24,159 nt of DNA from a virus: positions 1 to 24,159 of the IMG/VR virus record IMGVR_UViG_3300034190_001140; one strand, 5' to 3'. A model generated the notes under the pieces. It made no database searches. It saw only the letters and a list, made by a program, of their open reading frames with translations, and was not told the origin of the DNA. Made by a program: the position numbers and the translations under genes. Shown piece by piece: positions 7,008-14,283 of this stretch; position 1 is the first letter of the stretch, and every line of letters begins with the position of its first letter.

Positions 7008-7040
7008 AATGTTTTCCTCTTTATTTTTAATTATCTCTAT

Positions 7041-7069
7041 ATCCTATCATAGTTTTGCTGTAAAGTCAA
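7041..7069 (-). promoter_or_regulatory. Early promoter with TAGGAT -10, for the CobS-like gene
   Basis: TTGACT (7069-7064), a 17-nt spacer and TAGGAT (7046-7041), followed by ATAGAG, on the minus strand. A 33-nt AT-rich leader with GAGG separates it from the ATG at 7007. The sequence from this promoter to 7113 is closely similar to the promoter region of the CobT-like gene. Confidence 0.8.
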
Positions 7070-7113
7070 GTAAATAATACAATTTAAAACCTTTATTTTT
7101 CAATAGGTTATCA
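7041..7113 (-). repeat. Promoter-upstream block shared with 9464-9536, copy A
   Basis: Upstream of the -35 box, 44 nt align without gaps to the corresponding 44 nt upstream of the CobT-like gene, with 34 identities by my count. The shared landmarks are TGATAA, ATTGAAAAA and a TATTATTT run, at identical distances from TTGAC. This suggests a duplicated control region or a common activator or UP-element. Confidence 0.7.
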
Positions 7114-7147
7114 ATTAATTTACTTGACAACTTGTCGCAGCCACTCA

Positions 7148-9439
7148 TTATGCTACTCTTTCTACGAATTTATTCAATAAAACTCTGCTTGTTTTCTTTG
7201 TTTTCAGCGTTTTAAGAAATTGTTGTTTCATTTTTGCTGGTGTCATAGAAGGTTCAATATTCGCTTCTTCATCAACAATTTTTAAGTTCTTTTTAGGTAA
7301 GATAAACAATTCATCATAACCATTGCCAGTAATAGTACCAACTTTGTCTTTTCTCATTCTTTGTCTTACTGCTTCAACACCTTCGTTGCCTGCTTCAACT
7401 GGTAGAAAATTATTGATGTCGTAATAGGATACATTATTACGAGCAGATATATAAAATCCAATAACTTTACTACCAGTTTTTCTTTTAAACAAATCTAACA
7501 TAGGTTTATGTGTTGAGTTAAAACCATAACCATCATACGTTGTATTTGTTTTTGTTTCATTGTCTCTAATCACAATGTTGTGTTTGTAAGTATCTTCGTT
7601 AGATATGTTACCGTCATTCAATACAATATTTTGTAATGTGTGACCACAACCATCAGTTAAAAAGATTGTATTCATTTTTTGTATTCTATTCTTTGTAATA
7701 AATTCTTTTACAATAGTTGTAGCCGCAATGATACAAGGGTCTAACGGTGTACCACCAAGTCTCATACATTGTGGTGATTGTACCACGTTGTAATCTTCCT
7801 CAGATTGTGGTTCATAAGCACTTCTATAACTTCTACCACGTTGATGACTACCATAGCACTCACCTATACCAAAAAGGTTTTGCATACCTTCATTGTATTC
7901 TCTTGGTTTCATTCTACTTGATAGAAAATTAATAAGTGTAACATTCTCAACAAACAAGTCACCAGGTTTGTGATTGAATGGTGCAACGTCAATTGACTTT
8001 CTATCACTTCTCCAGAAATCATTTAATTCAGCACCAGGTTTAAAATATTTACCATTGATATCTGAAAAGGCATATACTTCAAAAGGTATTTGTACTGCCT
8101 TACAAAACATAACTAGGTTTAATGTTTGATTGATAGTATCCTCTAAGTTATCACTCATACTACCAGACCAATCAATAAACATAATCATACCATGATTTTT
8201 AGCACCTGGTTCTACTTGTAACTTCTTAAAGATATCATCATTATATTTGTAAGAATGTAATTTGTTCATATTTAAAGAACCAGATACTGCTTGTTGTGTT
8301 TTGTTATAGTTATCTGCCGCTTTCTTCATTTCAAATTCTTTTGCCATATAATGTACAGTTTTCATTTGTTTTCTTTTAAACTCAGCAAATCTTGTATTTC
8401 TTTTTGCAATATCTTTAATATTATAAGAGTATGACTTATCTGAATAAGTGGTAGATAGATACTCACTCATTTTGTTTGATACTTCTTTGTAATCAATAAT
8501 CACACTAGATTTAATACTTGGTAAAGTAACATATAAATTATCTTTTGTTTCTTCATTAGTATTAGATAGAGCAGATTTGTTTTCTTCAAAGGCAACATCT
8601 GTTTGTGCCACGTTAGTAGGTTTTGTTACACCAGCATTTATATCTGGGTTGTGACTACCTTTTTCACCTGTTGACGGTTTTGATTTTGTTTCTGCTTCTT
8701 CGTTGGTCGCAGGTTTATCATCTGGAGATGAGGTAGTATCGCCTTCATCATTATCTTGTTGGTTTTCTTCTTCGCCATTACTTTCACTCTCCTCTGTTTG
8801 TTCTTCTTCTTGTTCGCCTTCGCCATTCTCATTTTGCATTTGTACTTGCTGTAATGGGTCTTGTTCAGGATCGTAGTTTTCTTCTTTTGAGTATTCAAAG
8901 ATTTCTGTTGCTAATTTAATAACATCATCAAATGTAACAAGTTTTTGTGACTTGTTAAGAAATTCTTGTTCTTGTTCGTTAAATTCAATTGTTTGTTCTA
9001 AGTTACCAGATTTAGTAAAGATATTAAGTCTATCAATAAATCTCATAGAGTTAGCGTCTTCTTGGATATTACCAAAAAAGTCTCTTTCAACTAATTCTTT
9101 GTAACCATTGAAATAAGATTTTCTAAGACCAGGATATTTCTTCTTCATATTCATATCAATTCTAATGTCTTCTACAACATTAAAGTATGAATGAGGAATA
9201 TTCTTCATAGCTTCTTTTAAAACTGTTTCATCTTGTGGTGTATATAAAGCGTGACCAACTTCGTGTCCGCATAAAAGGTCATATAAATCGTTACTCATAT
9301 CTTCCCATATTGGAAGGCATAAAGTTCTAGTTTTAGGAATAAAATATGCTGTCTTAACTTTTCTATGTTCTATGTTAAGATTTTCTGTAGCAAGTAATCT
9401 TGCTAGATTTGATTTTTGTTCTTTACTAATTTGTTTCAT
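7148..9439 (-). CDS. cobT: CobT-like VWA-domain protein with N-terminal HExxH motif
   Basis: A 763-residue protein annotated as CobT-like in marine T4-like phages. The C-terminal von Willebrand A domain has a complete MIDAS: DWSGS (423-427), T563 in GGTPLDP, and D595 in FLTDG. The middle (about 190-270) is a highly acidic Glu/Asp/Gln/Ser linker, as in CobT and ChlD. The N-terminus carries GHEVGH (58-63) followed by NVVEDIRID (87-95), the layout of a gluzincin zinc-metalloprotease active site (HExxH plus a downstream Glu). It presumably partners the CobS-like ATPase encoded next. It has its own TAGGAT-class promoter and a CGAGG site 5 nt before the ATG. Whether it is a protease, a chelatase subunit or a remodelling factor is unknown. 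Confidence 0.88.
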   Translation of the reverse strand: MKQISKEQKSNLARLLATENLNIEHRKVKTAYFIPKTRTLCLPIWEDMSNDLYDLLCGHEVGHALYTPQDETVLKEAMKNIPHSYFNVVEDIRIDMNMKKKYPGLRKSYFNGYKELVERDFFGNIQEDANSMRFIDRLNIFTKSGNLEQTIEFNEQEQEFLNKSQKLVTFDDVIKLATEIFEYSKEENYDPEQDPLQQVQMQNENGEGEQEEEQTEESESNGEEENQQDNDEGDTTSSPDDKPATNEEAETKSKPSTGEKGSHNPDINAGVTKPTNVAQTDVAFEENKSALSNTNEETKDNLYVTLPSIKSSVIIDYKEVSNKMSEYLSTTYSDKSYSYNIKDIAKRNTRFAEFKRKQMKTVHYMAKEFEMKKAADNYNKTQQAVSGSLNMNKLHSYKYNDDIFKKLQVEPGAKNHGMIMFIDWSGSMSDNLEDTINQTLNLVMFCKAVQIPFEVYAFSDINGKYFKPGAELNDFWRSDRKSIDVAPFNHKPGDLFVENVTLINFLSSRMKPREYNEGMQNLFGIGECYGSHQRGRSYRSAYEPQSEEDYNVVQSPQCMRLGGTPLDPCIIAATTIVKEFITKNRIQKMNTIFLTDGCGHTLQNIVLNDGNISNEDTYKHNIVIRDNETKTNTTYDGYGFNSTHKPMLDLFKRKTGSKVIGFYISARNNVSYYDINNFLPVEAGNEGVEAVRQRMRKDKVGTITGNGYDELFILPKKNLKIVDEEANIEPSMTPAKMKQQFLKTLKTKKTSRVLLNKFVERVA

Positions 9440-9463
9440 AATACCTCGTTTAATTATTTCTAT

Positions 9464-9492
9464 ATCCTATACCATTTTGGTTCAAATGTCAA
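9464..9492 (-). promoter_or_regulatory. Early promoter with TAGGAT -10, for the CobT-like gene
   Basis: TTGACA (9492-9487), a 17-nt spacer and TAGGAT (9469-9464), followed by ATAGAA, on the minus strand. A short AT-rich leader with CGAGG leads to the ATG at 9439. Confidence 0.8.
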
Positions 9493-9536
9493 CAAAATAA
9501 TATAAATTAAAATCGTTGTTTTTCAATGACTTATCA
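9464..9536 (-). repeat. Promoter-upstream block shared with 7041-7113, copy B
   Basis: The partner of the block upstream of the CobS-like gene: TGATAA, ATTGAAAAA and TATTATTT occur at the same offsets from the -35 box, and ATAGAxATAATTAAA follows the -10 in both. The rest of the gap (9537-9586) shows no gene. Confidence 0.7.
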
Positions 9537-9586
9537 TTTTTGTACTGTTGTATTTTTGCAACAACTGTGGTGTTCGCTAAATGTTC

Positions 9587-10843
9587 TCATCTTCCAACCA
9601 TTTTTAGATACTTATTCTTTGTTTCTTCCCATGTTAGATGTATCAAGTCATCATAGTAAAGCGTCTCCATGTTCGTCCTAGACTGGTTAATCAATGATTT
9701 AATACGCTTACTAGCATACTTGTTTTTCCATACATTTACAAGTCCCTCAATACTACTATCAAATGATTTTTTTAATTTGTCTTCCGTAATTTCTTCTCTT
9801 AAAAATTCGCAAGTGTTATCATATAAGGTACTGAAATAGATACCACGACTATGAGCAGACTTTGTAATCTCTCTTGGTATGCCTAATTTACTGTAGGCAA
9901 ATGTGTGACTTCTATTTCTGTGGTCTCTCTTATAAGGTTGACCTGTAGGTTTTGTAGCACTATACCATTCAAAGAATTTTCTTGTATGATTTTCTTTTAA
10001 CCAATCTCGTATCATGGCAATTGTAGGTTTTGTTGCTTCATAAGATACACTACCTGAACTATGGCCTCTTTTCTTCCAGTATTTAAGATTTTGATACTGA
10101 CTAAAACTACCATATAGACTTGTTGTTGTTACACCTACCATTGTGTCACCATATTCTCTTTTCCATATTTCTTGTACTTTATCAGATAAACATAATAACG
10201 CCAATAATTTACCACCTGTATAATTAAACCCTAGTGGTTGTAGTGGCACAATCGTACTGCCTATTGCCGTATGATTAATCATCTTCTTTGTTTTACGTTC
10301 TCTATCCCAACCTATGTAATTGTCTCTTGGTGTTAAATCTAAGAAGTCACTGGAGATACAAATAACACCTAAGTATTTCTTTGTTGGTTTATCTCTTACA
10401 ATAAAGTTAAGGTTACGACCTATGTTGTTATTGTTTTTCATTGTACTTGCAAATGTTCTTATTGCATTCCACAATTGTGACCCATTGGGTATGTCTTTTG
10501 TATAGATTAACTCTGGTTCTAACTTTTCAAAGTCCATAGGGTCTTGTGGTGACCATATGTTATTCTTTACATGTACTAATAACTTATCTTTTGACAAATC
10601 AACCAATTGACTTTCTTCACCAAATAAAGTATTTACTTTCTGTGCAGGATATTTGTTTTTTACTTCACACCATTTTTGATATAGGGTGTATTCTTCTACT
10701 GACATATTGGCAGCATAAGTTAATTCTTTCGTTAGTCTATCTACCAGTTCATTCTCATCAACGTGACGATATGTCGCACTTGGGTTTTCTTTTTGAAAAA
10801 CCTTCCATTGCTCTTCTAGTAGCGGGTCTATTTTCTTTTCCAT
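9587..10843 (-). CDS. DUF4338 (DruA-like) protein
   Basis: A 418-residue protein whose centre resembles DUF4338, the domain of Druantia defence protein DruA. The match lies in the YLGVICISSDFLDL stretch (157-170), PRDNYIGWDRERK (172-184), the IVPLQPL segment (198-204), the GGKLLALL segment (210-217) and the YGDTMVGVTTTSLYGSFSQY stretch (231-250). The function of this domain is not established, and phage members occur outside any Druantia operon. The N-terminal 110 residues and the basic C-terminal region are unassigned. It is expressed from its own promoter (10857-10885), with the ATG only about 7 nt after the predicted transcript start and no SD. No other Druantia gene is nearby. The assignment comes from pattern recall and needs a profile search. 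Confidence 0.65.
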   Translation of the reverse strand: MEKKIDPLLEEQWKVFQKENPSATYRHVDENELVDRLTKELTYAANMSVEEYTLYQKWCEVKNKYPAQKVNTLFGEESQLVDLSKDKLLVHVKNNIWSPQDPMDFEKLEPELIYTKDIPNGSQLWNAIRTFASTMKNNNNIGRNLNFIVRDKPTKKYLGVICISSDFLDLTPRDNYIGWDRERKTKKMINHTAIGSTIVPLQPLGFNYTGGKLLALLCLSDKVQEIWKREYGDTMVGVTTTSLYGSFSQYQNLKYWKKRGHSSGSVSYEATKPTIAMIRDWLKENHTRKFFEWYSATKPTGQPYKRDHRNRSHTFAYSKLGIPREITKSAHSRGIYFSTLYDNTCEFLREEITEDKLKKSFDSSIEGLVNVWKNKYASKRIKSLINQSRTNMETLYYDDLIHLTWEETKNKYLKMVGR

Positions 10844-10856
10844 AATATAATTCTAT

Positions 10857-10885
10857 ATCCTATCATAATTCTAACAATTTGTCAA
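10857..10885 (-). promoter_or_regulatory. Early promoter with TAGGAT -10, for the DUF4338 gene
   Basis: TTGACA (10885-10880), a 17-nt spacer and TAGGAT (10862-10857), followed by ATAGAA, on the minus strand. The -35 and most of the spacer lie inside the last codons of the upstream glycosyltransferase-like gene (stop at 10863). Confidence 0.8.
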
Positions 10886-11873
10886 GCCTTGTCTTAAATA
10901 GTTGATAATACTCATCTTTTGATTTCAGAACATTCTTTTTATATTCTTCTTCTATGTCCATCAGTTTTTGACCCCATAAATCACCTTTGGCTCCATTTAA
11001 TTCTTCGTACTTTTCATAGAGTTCTTCTACACTTGACACTCGTTGCCATGGGTCAGCAACTATACTATTGTTTATATCATAGTTATGCCATACAAATGGT
11101 ATAAGACCACAGGCCAATGCCTCGTGGTATCTACTTGTTGTGGCTGTCTCACTCATCCAGTTAAAACACAATGTACCTTTACCACTCGTAAGATATGGTA
11201 ATATATGTACCATACGGTTTATCTTCATATTTCTTTCTATATTACTAAACTTACCAATCCAGTATGAGGACAACTTCTTTTCTTTGTATATTCGTTTAAA
11301 TACTTTGTGCCTAGGATCACCACTATCAACATTTTCTGTTGTCTTACGTTTATCTGTACCCCAATAGACAAAATCTATGTCTCGTGTTTCATCTAGTTTT
11401 GCCGGATAGTTTTCTGTAATAAAGTGATACTTCATGCCATGTAGGCCACCAGGTATATCCATTTCATCTAATGTACTAAACTTACCAATGGGTTGGTCTT
11501 TAAATGTTTTGTTACGATACAGTTCTTCATTGTCTGCTCTATCACTACGCCATATCATTACATGTTTGTTTGCCAGGTGTTCACCTATTTGTTTGACCAT
11601 TTCATCACTTCTTGCTTTGTGCCTTGGGTCAACAAAGTTTTTAATGTGTTGTGTAAATTCATTCTCACTTGGTATAATAATAACGTCACTATCTGGTATA
11701 TCATCTAACTTTTTTCTGTTTGCATGACCCCATCCAAAGTTATAAACACCATAAGTGTGTTGTGTATTTTCTTCCATGTATCGTCTGTATAGGTCATAGA
11801 AACTATCCATGATATCGTGTAGTGGTTCTTTATAATTTGTACCACTTCGTAATCTGGCAATTGTTATTTTCAT
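10863..11873 (-). CDS. Glycosyltransferase-like protein (GT-B type C-terminal motif)
   Basis: A 336-residue protein whose C-terminal part contains SRYHEALACGLIPFVWHN (247-264), the E-x(7)-motif-like donor-binding block typical of GT-B glycosyltransferases. N-terminal residues 1-75 alternate strands and helices (DVIIIPSENEF), consistent with a Rossmann-like half. The acceptor (DNA, capsid or host glycan) is unknown. It ends a long overlapped series and starts by ATGA overlap with the oxygenase-fold gene (11870-11873). The C-terminus reads RLDKLLEL because the next promoter's -35 box is embedded there. T4 DNA glucosyltransferases are not obviously similar to it by eye. Confidence 0.65.
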   Translation of the reverse strand: MKITIARLRSGTNYKEPLHDIMDSFYDLYRRYMEENTQHTYGVYNFGWGHANRKKLDDIPDSDVIIIPSENEFTQHIKNFVDPRHKARSDEMVKQIGEHLANKHVMIWRSDRADNEELYRNKTFKDQPIGKFSTLDEMDIPGGLHGMKYHFITENYPAKLDETRDIDFVYWGTDKRKTTENVDSGDPRHKVFKRIYKEKKLSSYWIGKFSNIERNMKINRMVHILPYLTSGKGTLCFNWMSETATTSRYHEALACGLIPFVWHNYDINNSIVADPWQRVSSVEELYEKYEELNGAKGDLWGQKLMDIEEEYKKNVLKSKDEYYQLFKTRLDKLLEL

Positions 11874-12574
11874 AATAAAAAATTTATCCTTTCTTCAATA
11901 AAGTTATCATACTGTTTATCATCTTGTATTCTGGAAACAGGAAACTTACCCTCTGGTGATATATCACTCATAAACAATAACATAGTTAATCTTTCCTCAT
12001 TCTCTGGTATGCCATTTAAACAATGATGTTCTTTTGTATCATAGGTAATCATTCTATTATATACGTTAGATATTCTCATTGTTTCTGTATATTTGTCATT
12101 GTGTTCTTTTAGTTCTTTCTTGTAATCATTTATATCTACATTGTCACCTCGATAATACAAATGTTTATAGTAATGTCTCTCGTATTTGTGGTGGTCTTCT
12201 ATTGAATGAAGTGAGGTGCCTGTGTTTATATCATTTACACCAGGATTCAAATAACATAGTCCTGCTAATTCAAAGTCTTGGTCAATATGAATCCAACCTT
12301 TGTTGAGTTCTTTATCACCTGTATCGTTGATTTTGTGAAAGTAAAGACTAGCATTCTCCCATGTAACGTTTGAATAAGCAAAGTCTGTATAGATAGACAT
12401 AATCTTTAACATAATACTCATAAACAATTCATAGTCTATTGTATGCAACTGTTCACTTCGTTGACCAGGCCATCTACCTTTATCATCAGGTGCATAATTC
12501 AAACTCAATGCCAGTTTTCTTATCAAGTCTGGATTGCGGAAGAAATTATCTACAACTACTGGAAAATATTTCAC
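11870..12574 (-). CDS. DUF6445-type 2OG-Fe(II) oxygenase-like protein
   Basis: A 234-residue protein with the layout of a 2-oxoglutarate/Fe(II) oxygenase fold: WIHIDQDFELAGLCYLNP supplies H96 and D98 as the HxD pair, EHHCLNG gives the distal His (183 or 184), and ERLTMLLFM gives R195 for 2-oxoglutarate. This resembles DUF6445 proteins. The substrate is unknown. The start is a GTG (12574), overlapping the gp46 stop as GTGA; no in-frame ATG fits better. The stop overlaps the glycosyltransferase-like gene by ATGA. It is the second of three oxygenase-fold genes in the window and is not closely similar to the other two, so it is not a recent duplicate. Confidence 0.75.
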   Translation of the reverse strand: MKYFPVVVDNFFRNPDLIRKLALSLNYAPDDKGRWPGQRSEQLHTIDYELFMSIMLKIMSIYTDFAYSNVTWENASLYFHKINDTGDKELNKGWIHIDQDFELAGLCYLNPGVNDINTGTSLHSIEDHHKYERHYYKHLYYRGDNVDINDYKKELKEHNDKYTETMRISNVYNRMITYDTKEHHCLNGIPENEERLTMLLFMSDISPEGKFPVSRIQDDKQYDNFIEERINFLL

Positions 12575-14283
12575 TCAACAATCCTTGTAAAGTTTTTGTA
12601 CTTTTCAAACCTCATTATGTTTTTAAACTTATCTGCCATCAGGTCTGTCTTATGTGATATGATAAACACATTCTCACCTTCTAGTGTATTTAATATCTTT
12701 AAAAAATCATCTGTGCCTTGACCATCTAAACTACTGTCAAATATTTCATCTAACATGAGTAGATTGGTAGATATACTGTTCTTCATTTTGGCAATGGCAC
12801 GCCATGTAAACAATAGTGCCAAATTTATTCTCATCTTTTCACCTTCACTAAAACTACTATAACTAAAGTCATCACGGAATCTACTTCTTATAATCTCTCT
12901 AAACTCATCATCTAATTTAAAGTTTACAAAGAAGTCCATAGACGCCAGATATTTGTTTATCAACTGGTTCATTATAGGCAAATATTGTTTTATCACTTTT
13001 GTTTTGATACCTGTATCTGCCAACATTACTCTTGCCGCCTGTAAATAATCTAGTTCTTCTTTTTTTCTTAACTGTTCACTCTCATGGTGTGCCATCATTT
13101 CTTGTAAGGATTCTAGTTTACCTTTTGCATTACCTGTTTCTTCACTTTGTTGCATAAGAGTATGTACTTGACTTTCTAATTTACGATTAATGTTGGAGAG
13201 TTCGTTACTAGATTGTTCAAACTTCGCAATATCTATTTCTGTTACTTTCATATTCTCATAGACACCTGCAATGGCCTGTAGTCTTCGTTGTTTGCTAGAT
13301 ATTTCTTTGGCGACATCTTCTAATGCCTGATTAAACTTTAACATCTGGTTGTTTTCGTTAGATATCTTTTCTGATTTAAACTGTGGGTCTATCGTCTGTT
13401 GACATGTAGGACAATTATCATGTGCTTCATAAAACTTTTTATGTTTTGTACATTCATTGACTTTTGTTTCAAACTGTGTCTCAAAGGCATTGAGTTTCTT
13501 TACCTGTTCTCGTACCTTGTTCTCATCTAGTATCTTTTCTTTTTCTTTGTTTAATACTTTTTCTAACTCTGCTTTATGGTCATTGTATTTGTTTAATGCG
13601 TCTTTGTTTTCTTGTATCTTCTTATTGTAATCATCTATCGTAGATTGTGTTTGCTTACCTGTTTGTTCAATATATCTTTCCTGTGTCTCTACTTTGTTTT
13701 TGGTAATATCAATCTCTCTATCAATATCTCGTAACTGGTCTTGTATTTCTTTTATTTGTATCTTTACTAACATATTCATTACAGAAAATATCTTTATGTC
13801 AAGTATATCTTCCACAACTTCTCGTCTATGTGGTGATTTTAATTCCATAAAAGGTACAAAGGCACTACTACCTAATATAACGACCTGTGTAAAACTACGG
13901 TAGTTAAACTTCAATATTTGTTGTTCTAAGTATTTTTGTTGGTCAGCAATAGAGGCATCCTGATTGACCAATTCACCATTGAGGTGTATTTCAAACACGT
14001 TAGGTTTAATGCCACGTTTAATTCTGTACTTATTATTAGAGATACTAAATTCTATTTCTATTTCTGTGCCACCTAGATTAACACTATTGACCATTTGTTC
14101 TTTCTTAATATCTCTAAAAGGTTTATTAAAAAGACCAAAACACAAGGCGTCAAGTATTGTTGATTTACCTGCACCATTGTGACCTACAATAAGTGTATCT
14201 TGGTGTTCGTTTAGTTTTACTTCTATACCAGTATTGCCAGTGGAAAGAAAGTTCTTCCACCTTATCGTTTCAAATATTATCAT
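12571..14283 (-). CDS. gp46: Recombination endonuclease subunit gp46 (Rad50/SbcC-like)
   Basis: A 570-residue SMC-like ATPase that with gp47 forms the nuclease processing DNA ends for recombination-dependent replication and host DNA breakdown. Visible are Walker A GHNGAGKST (34-42), a coiled coil on either side of the zinc-hook CPTC (291-294), the ABC signature FSEGEKMR (478-485) and Walker B LLMLDEIFD (508-516). The length matches T4 gp46 (560). The ATG at 14283 overlaps the stop of the oxygenase gene as TAATG, so gp46 is probably translated by coupling. Unlike T4, gp47 and gp46 are not adjacent here. Confidence 0.96.
   Translation of the reverse strand: MIIFETIRWKNFLSTGNTGIEVKLNEHQDTLIVGHNGAGKSTILDALCFGLFNKPFRDIKKEQMVNSVNLGGTEIEIEFSISNNKYRIKRGIKPNVFEIHLNGELVNQDASIADQQKYLEQQILKFNYRSFTQVVILGSSAFVPFMELKSPHRREVVEDILDIKIFSVMNMLVKIQIKEIQDQLRDIDREIDITKNKVETQERYIEQTGKQTQSTIDDYNKKIQENKDALNKYNDHKAELEKVLNKEKEKILDENKVREQVKKLNAFETQFETKVNECTKHKKFYEAHDNCPTCQQTIDPQFKSEKISNENNQMLKFNQALEDVAKEISSKQRRLQAIAGVYENMKVTEIDIAKFEQSSNELSNINRKLESQVHTLMQQSEETGNAKGKLESLQEMMAHHESEQLRKKEELDYLQAARVMLADTGIKTKVIKQYLPIMNQLINKYLASMDFFVNFKLDDEFREIIRSRFRDDFSYSSFSEGEKMRINLALLFTWRAIAKMKNSISTNLLMLDEIFDSSLDGQGTDDFLKILNTLEGENVFIISHKTDLMADKFKNIMRFEKYKNFTRIVE

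Noticed and set aside
7124-7154. Plus-strand promoter starting TTGACA at 7124
   Set aside because: The only -10-like sequence (TATGCT) is 19 nt away, and the -35 is an isolated match in AT-rich DNA.
8638-8898. Minus-strand 86-codon frame inside the CobT-like gene
   Set aside because: It arises from the repetitive acidic linker read in another frame (a Lys/Asn/Gln-rich product) and has no independent start signal.
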